Of a stretch of DNA of 23,862 nucleotides, positions 1 through 5,802 are shown piece by piece. Made by a program: the position numbers and the translations under genes. The notes below the pieces were generated by a model. That model had not been told where the DNA came from. It searched no databases and was given only the letters and a program-made list of their open reading frames with translations. Positions within the stretch are counted from its first letter, which is position 1, and every line of letters starts with the position of its first letter. Source of the DNA: JAOUFP01 sp947085825 (lineage in GTDB: Bacteria; Nitrospirota; Thermodesulfovibrionia; Thermodesulfovibrionales; UBA6898); assembly GCA_947085825.1 (NCBI GenBank), contig CAMTXX010000056.1, forward strand, positions 1 through 23,862, in the 5' to 3' direction.

Positions 1-140
1 CGGAATCCAGGTTTACTCGAACACTGAATCCTATTTGCCTTGAAAAGTGTTCGGGCATTCCAGGATTTGCTGTTCGGGTTCCACAGGATTAGGTGTTCGA
101 CTTACGCAGGATTTGGTGTTCGAGACGGGCTGGATTTTGC
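1..140. repeat. Inverted array of 23-bp units with variable 8-bp cores
   Basis: Six units share the plan TGTTCG, 8 variable bases, WGGATT, 3 bases (23 bp in all). Plus-strand units lie at 48-70, 71-93, 94-116 and 117-140 (the last has one extra T) and abut without gaps. On the minus strand there is a full unit at 23-1 and a degenerate one at 46-24 (TTTTCA in place of TGTTCG), so the array diverges from about position 47. The 8-bp cores are GGCATTCC, GGTTCCAC, ACTTACGC and AGACGGGC (plus) and AGTAAACC (minus); they share almost nothing. A 23-bp period is not a multiple of three, so this is not a coding repeat. The array probably continues to the left of the window. Its function is not recognised. 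Confidence 0.8.
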
Positions 141-156
141 AATTTTCAGCACGACT

Positions 157-741
157 ATGGGTGACTCTGAAAAGAATGATAAAGATTCAGAGCAAAAAAA
201 GACTGACATAAAGCCAAAGAAAGATACGGAAGAAGCGCCAATAAAGGAAATGGTTCAAGAGATAATACCTCTGAACAAGCTTCTGACAAACACTTTTCCA
301 GGGAGGCATGAAGAGACGATTGATATTGGTTCAGAAATAGAAATACAAAAAGTCTCTGAGACCTCAGGGGGTTCCTCAGATAATTCTTCAAATACTACTG
401 ATGGTATCCTTTCAAACCAGATATTTGGCAAAGGCTTGACTGAAAAGAAACTAAACCCAGGCAAAGTCAGTTATGTTTCGGATTATTCACTAATAAGGGT
501 TGCTATTGAGAAGGCTAAGACGTATCCATATCTTGCAAGGAAAAGGGGGATTGAGGGTGCAGTTACTGCTGAATTTGCTATTGACAATAAAGGGCTTCCT
601 CAGAACATCATTATTGTAAAAAGTTCAGGGTATGAGTTGCTGGATAAGGCTGCCAGAGATACGATCCTCAGGGCAGCTCCATTCCCTTTGATTCAGGAGC
701 GGGTAGAAATACCTATAACTTTCAGATTGAAAAATAATTGA
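157..741 (+). CDS. TonB C-terminal domain protein, probably 5'-truncated
   Basis: The last ~80 residues match the TonB C-terminal fold (ARKRGIEGAVTAEFAIDNKG, then SSGYELLDKAARDTILRAAP), which in the family binds the TonB box of outer-membrane receptors and passes on proton-motive energy from ExbBD. Before it lies a charged, Lys/Glu-rich linker typical of the periplasm-spanning part. The N-terminal membrane anchor that every working TonB needs is absent: upstream of the linker the reading frame runs through the 23-bp repeat array. The frame is open from a TTG at 40, but those residues come from repeat DNA, so I start at the ATG at 157; neither start has a convincing ribosome binding site. Most likely this is the 3' part of a tonB gene whose 5' end was replaced at the array. 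A bidirectional terminator follows at 796-824. Confidence 0.6.
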   Translation: MGDSEKNDKDSEQKKTDIKPKKDTEEAPIKEMVQEIIPLNKLLTNTFPGRHEETIDIGSEIEIQKVSETSGGSSDNSSNTTDGILSNQIFGKGLTEKKLNPGKVSYVSDYSLIRVAIEKAKTYPYLARKRGIEGAVTAEFAIDNKGLPQNIIIVKSSGYELLDKAARDTILRAAPFPLIQERVEIPITFRLKNN

Positions 742-795
742 GTGTATATCCTTAAAGATGCAAATTTAAAGGATTTCAGAGATACGTAAATAAAG

Positions 796-824
796 AAAGG
801 CCTTCCGCCCGGCGGAAGGCCTTT
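796..824. terminator. Bidirectional hairpin terminator between convergent genes
   Basis: Perfect 14-bp arms (AAAGGCCTTCCGCC at 796-809 and its complement at 811-824) around a single central base form a very stable GC-rich hairpin with an A-rich 5' flank (TAAAG) and TTT at the end of the 3' arm. It sits between the tonB-like gene and tusA, which converge on it, so it can end transcription from both sides. There is no long T tract, so the exact termination mode is uncertain. Confidence 0.75.
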
Positions 825-845
825 CCCCTGATCCTGAAGCAATAT

Positions 846-1091
846 TTAAAGCTTCTGGATATAAATATCCCAGCTATCCCCAAGCTTTACAACTTCAATT
901 GGATATCCCTTGCCTTCTGCAAACCTCGGGAGTGAATCTTCCGCGGATGCAGGCGCATCGCAGAGGATCTTCAGTATCCCGCCGCTCGGAAGCTTTTCGA
1001 GCGCTTTTTTTGCCAGAACAAGCGGATAGGGGCATACACGGCCTAAAACATCAAGGGTCTCAGCAGGGGTTTGTGATTTTAAATCAGCCAT
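846..1091 (-). CDS. tusA: TusA family sulfurtransferase (sulfur carrier)
   Basis: An 81-residue protein of normal length for TusA/SirA/YeeD. The diagnostic CPYP motif is at residues 20-23; Cys20 is the residue that carries a persulfide in this family. TusA proteins move sulfane sulfur between a donor and DsrE-type partners, for tRNA thiolation, molybdenum cofactor work or, in sulfur-metabolising organisms, dissimilatory sulfur traffic. GGAGG lies about 8 bases before the ATG. It is the last gene of a four-gene operon after three DsrE-fold proteins, which supports a sulfur-relay role. The cytoplasmic partner and pathway cannot be told from this window because no dsrAB, tusE or rhodanese gene is present. 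Confidence 0.88.
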   Translation of the reverse strand: MADLKSQTPAETLDVLGRVCPYPLVLAKKALEKLPSGGILKILCDAPASAEDSLPRFAEGKGYPIEVVKLGDSWDIYIQKL

Positions 1092-1115
1092 TTTTAAATC
1101 CTCCAGTTTTTTAAA

Positions 1116-1526
1116 TTAAAAGAAAAGAAGATGGTTAGAATTTTCCATCACCTTCTGAATTTCAGCATAAGGGACGACCTGCAATTTCTTGTCTGCTCCC
1201 ATGTCATCAGCATTCAAAAGCCTGTCTTCTGAAATCCCAAAATTGTCCAGGTCTTCCTTGCATACAAGTATATCCAGATCACAAAGCAGACCGTTTTTGC
1301 CATGGGATTCAATGCTGGTCACGCCATAATTTTCCATGGCCTTCTGATCTTTTATCAGGTTGAGCACACCCTCTCCGACCATGCAGACAGTGGGGATAAT
1401 GTTCTGGCCGTCTTCAAGAAGCATCTCGACGACCTGGGATGATATCGCATGGGTGAAGCCCAGAGTGGATGTTTCACTTTTATACGGAGGTCTCTGGATA
1501 ACAAATGCGCATGTTATATTTGACAT
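1116..1526 (-). CDS. DsrE/DsrF-like family protein
   Basis: A 136-residue protein starting MSNITCAFVIQRPPYKSE with the alternating strand-helix pattern of the DsrE/F/H (YchN-like) fold. Cysteines occur near the N-terminus (TCAF), in PTVCMVG, in GLLCDLD and in LVCKED, but no single Cys is clearly the TusD-type active site. I chose the ATG at 1526, which has AGGAGG eight bases upstream; a longer form from a GTG at 1535 would start inside that site. The upstream gene stops at 1528, so the two are translationally coupled. By context it is a TusC/DsrF-like subunit of a sulfur relay complex; assignment to a particular subunit is inference. Confidence 0.7.
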   Translation of the reverse strand: MSNITCAFVIQRPPYKSETSTLGFTHAISSQVVEMLLEDGQNIIPTVCMVGEGVLNLIKDQKAMENYGVTSIESHGKNGLLCDLDILVCKEDLDNFGISEDRLLNADDMGADKKLQVVPYAEIQKVMENSNHLLFF

Positions 1527-1527
1527 A

Positions 1528-1887
1528 CTATTCACCTCCTATATGCAACACTCTGTCGCTGTTATAAATTTTAGCCAGATACCAGTGCATCGCGTTCCAT
1601 TGAATTCCAGGGATCGCATCTGGTTTCTGAATACCCCTCGCAAGAGCGCATGCCTCGCACTCACAGATTTCAACGCCTTTTTCCAGAAGCTCCATAACAT
1701 GTTTCTCACCGGTAGAATAATCTTTCAGGTGTTTCTGGTGGTTTTTTCCGAGTGCGGTGGCATTGCCGCTTAACCATAAATTGACCTTATGGCCTTTATC
1801 AGCAGCAGCTTTTGCCAGCTTCAAGGCGAAGTCAAGGCTTTTTGAACCTACAAGCGATGAAAAACAACCAATCGTAAGTGTTCCCAT
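1528..1887 (-). CDS. DsrE family protein (TusD/DsrE-like)
   Basis: A 119-residue protein with the DsrE layout: an N-terminal strand (MGTLTIGCFSS), a helix, the strand KVNLWLSGNAT, and a loop with cysteines at 75, 77 and 80 (VEICECEACALARGI) at the place where TusD/DsrE carry their sulfur-accepting Cys before an Arg-Gly. In the family that Cys takes sulfur from TusA and passes it to DsrC/TusE. AGGAGG is seven bases before the ATG. It lies 11 bases after the DsrH-like gene and just before the DsrF-like gene. Three nearby cysteines rather than one is unusual and could mean a different redox or sulfur-handling mode. Confidence 0.75.
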   Translation of the reverse strand: MGTLTIGCFSSLVGSKSLDFALKLAKAAADKGHKVNLWLSGNATALGKNHQKHLKDYSTGEKHVMELLEKGVEICECEACALARGIQKPDAIPGIQWNAMHWYLAKIYNSDRVLHIGGE

Positions 1888-1898
1888 TTTATTACCTC

Positions 1899-2195
1899 CT
1901 ATATCCAGGCTAATTTTTCATAATCATTAAAAATCAGATCAACAACATCACTATACGTTACAACCTTTACCCGGCTGTCAACATCAGCGGCTGTCAGACC
2001 CCTTGTGGCAAGGTCTTCAGCAAGCGCATAGAAGTTAGCAGCCTTGTCAAGCAGCGGAGATGGTTTTCCGTTTTCCTTCAAAGTTGCATGATACACGCCG
2101 TTTTGAATGAAAACAAGGCCGAGCTTATCCGCCTTTAGCCTTTCAACAGTTTCTGCCGTGTTTTTATAATCGTTGACAAAAACACCCAATTTCAT
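1899..2195 (-). CDS. DsrH/TusB-like family protein
   Basis: A 98-residue protein beginning MKLGVFVNDYKNTAETVERL, with strand LGLVFIQNGVYHA and the C-terminus SDVVDLIFNDYEKLAWI; size and pattern fit the small DsrH/TusB branch of the DsrE superfamily. It has no cysteine at all, so it cannot itself carry a persulfide; in TusBCD-type complexes one subunit also plays a structural part. It is the first gene of the operon, with AGGAGG eight bases before the ATG and a consensus-like promoter at 2242-2271. Assignment is by size, fold pattern and neighbours rather than by a signature motif. Confidence 0.65.
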   Translation of the reverse strand: MKLGVFVNDYKNTAETVERLKADKLGLVFIQNGVYHATLKENGKPSPLLDKAANFYALAEDLATRGLTAADVDSRVKVVTYSDVVDLIFNDYEKLAWI

Positions 2196-2241
2196 TGTTA
2201 CACCTCCTAAGTATATTATTGAATTTTAGGGAAAGTTTGAT

Positions 2242-2271
2242 TTTATAACAATTAAAAAGCAGATTTGTCAA
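2242..2271 (-). promoter_or_regulatory. Sigma-70 type promoter of the sulfur-relay operon
   Basis: On the minus strand a perfect -35 TTGACA (2271-2266) is followed after 18 bases by TATAAA (2247-2242), about 45 bases before the DsrH-like start codon. It would drive the four minus-strand genes 2195-846. Confidence 0.65.
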
Positions 2272-2359
2272 TATAAAATTCAACAACTTTTCAAAATATG
2301 ACTCTGCAAATAATTGCTTCTTGCAAATTTTGGTGTTAATATAGTAAAGTTTTTGCTGT

Positions 2360-2444
2360 GCCGAAGTGGTGGAACTGGTAGACACGCACGTTTGAGGGGC
2401 GTGTGGAGCAATCCATGCGGGTTCGAGTCCCGCCTTCGGCACCA
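2360..2444 (+). tRNA. tRNA-Leu (anticodon GAG)
   Basis: An 85-base tRNA with a 7-bp acceptor stem (GCCGAAG paired with CTTCGGC), an encoded CCA end, the leucine-type D arm (TGGTGGAACTGGTAGAC), a long variable arm and a normal T arm (GCGGGTTCGAGTCCCGC). Aligned on the usual leucine frame, the anticodon stem is CACGT/GGCGTG-type with one G-T pair and the anticodon is GAG, reading CUC and CUU. A possible -10 (TATAGT, 2340-2345) lies 14 bases upstream but I see no good -35. The gene stands alone between the sulfur operon and acs. Confidence 0.95.
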
Positions 2445-2486
2445 TTTTCTCTTTCCATGTTTTCCTTGCGCCTTAACCCGGGTTTT

Positions 2487-2518
2487 AACCTATAAACCTA
2501 AAAAAGCATTTATAGGTT
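2487..2518. terminator. Hairpin between tRNA-Leu and the 3' end of acs
   Basis: Arms AACCTATAAA (2487-2496) and TTTATAGGTT (2509-2518) enclose a 12-base loop. It lies 13 bases past the acs stop codon and 43 bases after the tRNA, so it can serve both convergent units. The stem is AT-rich and has no T run after it, so it is a weak candidate. Confidence 0.4.
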
Positions 2519-2530
2519 TATGATTTGCTT

Positions 2531-4501
2531 CTATAATCTTCCCTTCAACAAATCATCCACAACCGCGGGATCAGCAAGCGTAGAGGTATCTCCCAAGTCT
2601 TCAATATCTCCTTTTGCAATCTTCCTGAGTATCCTCCTCATAATTTTACCGCTCCGTGTTTTTGGAAGACCTGGCGCAAACTGCAGCTTGTCAGGCGTTG
2701 CAATCGGGCCGATGACTGTTCTTACATGTCCGACAAGCGCCTTTTTAAGCTCATCAGACGGCGTAACACCTTCTTTAAGCGTGACATAAACATATAGGCC
2801 TTCGCCTTTGATTTCATGGGGGTATCCGACAACCGCAGCTTCTGCTACAGACTCGTGGCTTACAAGCGCTGACTCCACTTCTGCCGTCCCGAGCCTGTGT
2901 CCTGAAATGTTGATTACATCATCTATTCTTCCCATCAGCCAGTAGTCACCGTCTTCATCTATTCTCGCTCCGTCACCTGTAAAGTATTTATTAGGAAATC
3001 TCGAGAAATAGACCTCCTTAACCCTCTTGCCTTCAGGGTCTCCGTATGTCCCTCGTATCATGCCCGGCCAAGGCTTCTCTATGACAAGATAACCGCCTTC
3101 ATTTACACCTGTTTTTTCGCCCTTTTCATTCAAAACAGCGGGCGCTACTCCAAAAAACGGCCTGTTTGCAGAACCCGGCTTTAGTGTCATTGCCCCGGGC
3201 AGAGGGGTTATCATAAAACCGCCTGTTTCTGTCTGCCACCATGTATCTACTATCGGCAGTTTCCCCTTGCCTACATATGTGTGATACCACATCCAGGCCT
3301 CCGGGTTTATAGGTTCTCCAACTGATCCAAGAACCCTTAAAGAGGAGAGATCGTGGCTTGTGACCCAACTTTCTCCTTCTTTCATTAATGCCCTGATTGC
3401 TGTAGGAGCAGTATAAAATATATTGACTTTGTGCTTGTCAACAATATCCCAGAATCTGCCGTGATCGGGATAAGAAGGAATCCCTTCAAACATAAGGCTT
3501 GTTGCGCCGCTGCTTAAAGGTCCATAGACAACATAACTGTGTCCGGTAACCCATCCAATATCCGCGGTGCAGAAATGGATATCCTGGTCATGATAGTCCA
3601 AAGTCCATTTGAAGGTAAGATTGGCATAAACCAGATAACCTCCTGTAGTGTGAAGCACGCCTTTTGGCTTTCCTGTTGAGCCTGAGGTGTAGAGGATAAA
3701 GAGCGGGTCTTCAGCATCCATCCATTCGGGTTCGCAGTAATTTGCAATGTCAGGGGCCTTCATTTCGTCATGCCACCATAAATCCCTGCCTGGTTCCATG
3801 TCCACGCCGTCAGTCCTTTTTACCACTAGCATTTTTTCGACTGTAGGACATTCCTGAAGGGCTGTATCCGCATTTGTTTTTAACGGGACGGTTCTGCCTC
3901 CCCTCATACCCTTGTCTGAGGTTATCAGTAATTTTGACTTGCAGTCCTGTATCCTGTCTCTGAGAGCCTGAGCGCTAAAACCGCCAAATACTATGCTGTG
4001 TATTGCGCCTATGCGCGCGCATGCCAACATGGCTATTGAAAGTTCAGGAATCATGGGCAGATATATTGTTACCCTGTCACCTTTTGTTACTCCATGTTTT
4101 TTAAGAACATTGGCAAACCTGTTGACTTCGTAGTAAAGCTGCTGGTATGTATAGGTCTTATACTCGCCTCCATCCGCCTCCCAGATTATTGCCGCCTTGT
4201 TTCTTGCAGGAGTATTTACAAACCTGTCGAGGCAGTTATAAGATACGTTCAGCTTGCCGCCTATGAACCAATTAATCTCCGGCTTTTCGAAGTTCCACTC
4301 CAGCACCTTATCCCATTTTTTAAACCAGGATATATTTTTTTCAGCGATATCCGCCCAAAAACCCTCGGGGTCTTCAATCGACCTTTTGTATAATTTTTCA
4401 TACTCTTCCATACTTTTTATGTGCGCCGTTTCACTGAATTCCTTTGACGGCGGAAAGATCCTGTTTTCTGCCAGTAAAACATCAAAGCTTTCTTTTGACA
4501 T
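2531..4501 (-). CDS. acs: Acetyl-CoA synthetase (acetate--CoA ligase, AMP-forming)
   Basis: A 656-residue member of the ANL adenylate-forming enzymes, full length for Acs. It turns acetate, ATP and CoA into acetyl-CoA, AMP and pyrophosphate in the cytoplasm. Visible motifs: the P-loop-like TSGSTGKPKG near residues 272-281, the hinge/A8 region SGHRLGTAEVESAL, and the A10 motif KTRSGK near 614-619, whose last Lys is the catalytic residue silenced by acetylation in the family. I chose the ATG at 4501 because AGGAGG lies a few bases upstream; a frame extension to 4516 would start inside that site. It ends a minus-strand run hisI-hisE-HIT-small membrane peptide-acs, with paired hairpins in the leader (4547-4595). 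Confidence 0.95.
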   Translation of the reverse strand: MSKESFDVLLAENRIFPPSKEFSETAHIKSMEEYEKLYKRSIEDPEGFWADIAEKNISWFKKWDKVLEWNFEKPEINWFIGGKLNVSYNCLDRFVNTPARNKAAIIWEADGGEYKTYTYQQLYYEVNRFANVLKKHGVTKGDRVTIYLPMIPELSIAMLACARIGAIHSIVFGGFSAQALRDRIQDCKSKLLITSDKGMRGGRTVPLKTNADTALQECPTVEKMLVVKRTDGVDMEPGRDLWWHDEMKAPDIANYCEPEWMDAEDPLFILYTSGSTGKPKGVLHTTGGYLVYANLTFKWTLDYHDQDIHFCTADIGWVTGHSYVVYGPLSSGATSLMFEGIPSYPDHGRFWDIVDKHKVNIFYTAPTAIRALMKEGESWVTSHDLSSLRVLGSVGEPINPEAWMWYHTYVGKGKLPIVDTWWQTETGGFMITPLPGAMTLKPGSANRPFFGVAPAVLNEKGEKTGVNEGGYLVIEKPWPGMIRGTYGDPEGKRVKEVYFSRFPNKYFTGDGARIDEDGDYWLMGRIDDVINISGHRLGTAEVESALVSHESVAEAAVVGYPHEIKGEGLYVYVTLKEGVTPSDELKKALVGHVRTVIGPIATPDKLQFAPGLPKTRSGKIMRRILRKIAKGDIEDLGDTSTLADPAVVDDLLKGRL

Positions 4502-4546
4502 AAGTCCTCCTTGCATATTTGGTTCTGTTTATGTGCATGTTGAGGT

Positions 4547-4595
4547 GAGCGCCTGGTGTCTATCATCTGAAAAAATTCTCACTTTTCAGGCGCTC
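4547..4595 (-). promoter_or_regulatory. Nested, mutually exclusive hairpins in the acs leader
   Basis: An outer stem pairs GAGCGCCTG (4547-4555) with CAGGCGCTC (4587-4595). An inner stem pairs CTGAAAA (4567-4573) with TTTTCAG (4583-4589). The arms share bases 4587-4589, so only one can form fully. The region spans the end of the small membrane-peptide ORF and lies about 50 bases before the acs start. An attenuator or translation-coupling role is possible but not shown. Confidence 0.35.
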
Positions 4596-4668
4596 CGTTT
4601 CCAAAAATAATAAGCATTGCCATTCCTATCGGTATTATACTTAAAAAATGGACAAGAAAGGTACGCAT
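4579..4668 (-). CDS. Small single-span membrane peptide (29 aa)
   Basis: An unrecognised 29-codon frame, ATG at 4668, TGA at 4579-4581. It begins MRTFLVHFLSIIPIGMAMLI, goes on with IFGNGAPEK, and so has one hydrophobic stretch (about residues 4-22) with a positive N-terminus and a short polar tail. Its ATG is 8 bases after the stop of the HIT gene and it fills the gap before acs, so it could be translated by coupling. No clear ribosome binding site is present (CTGATAACTGAA before the ATG). The family is unknown to me; small membrane peptides of this kind often modulate transporters or enzymes, but nothing here shows a target. Confidence 0.4.
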   Translation of the reverse strand: MRTFLVHFLSIIPIGMAMLIIFGNGAPEK

Positions 4669-4676
4669 TTCAGTTA

Positions 4677-5021
4677 TCAGCCCGGCGGCCAGTGCATCTG
4701 CCTGCCTCCGAGGAGATGGAGGTGGATATGGAATACTGTCTGTCCTGCATCTGAGTTGGTATTCATGACAAGGCGGAAGCCTCGATCAGCGATGCCTTTT
4801 TCTGCGGCGACCTTGGCTGCTACCCGGAATAAATGGCCGATTAGAGCATTATCTTCATCAGTTATATCCAGAGCTGTTGAGATATGCTTTTTGGGAGTTA
4901 TGAGCACATGCACCGGGGCCTGGGGATTAATGTCCTCAAAGGCAACGGCCTCGTTGTCTTCGTAGATCAATTTTGCAGGGATTTTTTTTGAGCTGATCTT
5001 GCAGAACAGACAATCGTTCAT
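4677..5021 (-). CDS. HIT family protein (HinT-like phosphoramidase)
   Basis: A 114-residue histidine-triad protein starting MNDCLFCKISSKKIPAKLIY, with AFEDINPQAPVHVLITPKKH in the middle and the triad HIHLHLLGG near the C-terminus; the central His acts as nucleophile on purine nucleoside phosphoramidates and adenylyl-amino acids in HinT. The N-terminal CxxC is common in the branch and can help bind zinc. It overlaps hisE by four bases (ATGA). Co-transcription with hisI-hisE is a common arrangement; a direct part in histidine synthesis has not been established for the family. Confidence 0.9.
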   Translation of the reverse strand: MNDCLFCKISSKKIPAKLIYEDNEAVAFEDINPQAPVHVLITPKKHISTALDITDEDNALIGHLFRVAAKVAAEKGIADRGFRLVMNTNSDAGQTVFHIHLHLLGGRQMHWPPG

Positions 5022-5311
5022 GGTCTGCCTCCTTTTTTGCCGAATCTGCTTTCCAGTTCTTTCAATACCTCGGAATGGGACAGGTCATCTTCTGCCATGA
5101 GGACCATGCAGTGGAACCACAGATCCGCGAGTTCATTTGTGATTTGTTGTCTGTCAGCTGACTTTGAAGCAATGATGACCTCGATAGCTTCCTCGCCGAT
5201 CTTCTTGAGCATCTCGTCCTTTCCCTTTGCAAACAGGGACGAGACATATGAGTCCCCTGAAGGGTTCTTCTTCCTTTCAAGGATCACCCGGTAAATTTCA
5301 TCCAGTATCAT
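5018..5311 (-). CDS. hisE: Phosphoribosyl-ATP pyrophosphatase
   Basis: A 97-residue all-helical MazG-like enzyme, usual length for a stand-alone HisE. It splits phosphoribosyl-ATP to phosphoribosyl-AMP and pyrophosphate, step two of histidine synthesis. Key signatures: the metal-binding acid cluster KIGEEAIEVIIASK and the second helix ITNELADLWFHCMVLM. Start chosen at the ATG at 5311, with AAGGA ten bases upstream; the GTG at 5320 sits too close to that site. It follows hisI by 58 bases and overlaps the HIT gene by four. Confidence 0.93.
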   Translation of the reverse strand: MILDEIYRVILERKKNPSGDSYVSSLFAKGKDEMLKKIGEEAIEVIIASKSADRQQITNELADLWFHCMVLMAEDDLSHSEVLKELESRFGKKGGRP

Positions 5312-5337
5312 TATTCGCACATCCTTTTTCTTCTTGC

Positions 5338-5368
5338 TGCAGGCTGACTGCTGATAGCTGACAGCTTT
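5338..5368. repeat. Degenerate GCTGA-type short repeat between hisI and hisE
   Basis: The 58-base gap between hisI and hisE is built largely of imperfect copies of a GCTGAYNGCT-like unit (GCTGCAGGCTGACTGCTGAT, then AGCTGACAGCT). It looks like a short slippage-type repeat and can also fold on itself. I see no promoter in it. Confidence 0.35.
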
Positions 5369-5369
5369 T

Positions 5370-5741
5370 TCATTTCTTGCCGTACACTTCGTCTTCCGAG
5401 AAAACCTTCTCAGCTCTTTCTTCCCCGCTGATATCAGTATAAAAACAGGACCTGTGGCCTGTGTGACACGCTCCCGGGCCGTGCTGTATGACCTTTATCA
5501 AAACAGTGTCTCTGTCGCAGTCGTAGAAAATGGCTTTTACTTCCTGGACATGCCCCGAGGTCTCGCCCTTTTTCCACATCTTGTTCCTTGAGCGCGACCA
5601 GAAGTGGGTAAAGCCTGTCTCGATCGTCTTCTGCAGCGATGACTCATTCATGTATGCCATCATGAGCACTTCATTATTTTTCGCGTCCTGAATAATGGCA
5701 GGGATCAGTCCGTGATTGTCGTATTTCAGTTCAGGTAACAT
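5370..5741 (-). CDS. hisI: Phosphoribosyl-AMP cyclohydrolase
   Basis: A 123-residue stand-alone HisI that opens the adenine ring of phosphoribosyl-AMP (step three of histidine synthesis). The central block THFWSRSRNKMWKKGETSGH and the metal-binding part YDCDRD, then GACHTGHRSCFY, hold the conserved Cys, Asp and His residues for zinc and magnesium. AGGAG lies five bases before the ATG. It is the first his gene here; the hisA/hisF genes that often precede it are missing and the truncated res gene ends only 61 bases upstream, so the his operon may have been broken at this point. Confidence 0.95.
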   Translation of the reverse strand: MLPELKYDNHGLIPAIIQDAKNNEVLMMAYMNESSLQKTIETGFTHFWSRSRNKMWKKGETSGHVQEVKAIFYDCDRDTVLIKVIQHGPGACHTGHRSCFYTDISGEERAEKVFSEDEVYGKK

Positions 5742-5802
5742 TTAATCTCCTATGCTCTCATAAAATAACATCAATGATGCGTAAAATAAATCTTGTATAT
5801 AC

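Noticed and set aside
1..140. Array read as CRISPR or TIGR guide array
   Set aside because: Repeat and core are far too short for CRISPR, and TIGR units have two spacers per longer period; no cas or tas gene is in the window. Left as an unclassified repeat.
40..156. N-terminal extension of the tonB-like protein from the TTG at 40
   Set aside because: These residues come from the 23-bp repeat DNA in shifting frames and lack the expected membrane helix.
2314..2345. Full promoter for tRNA-Leu
   Set aside because: A TATAGT -10 is present, but the TTGCAA and TTGCTT -35 candidates are at 13 and 20 bases, outside good spacing.
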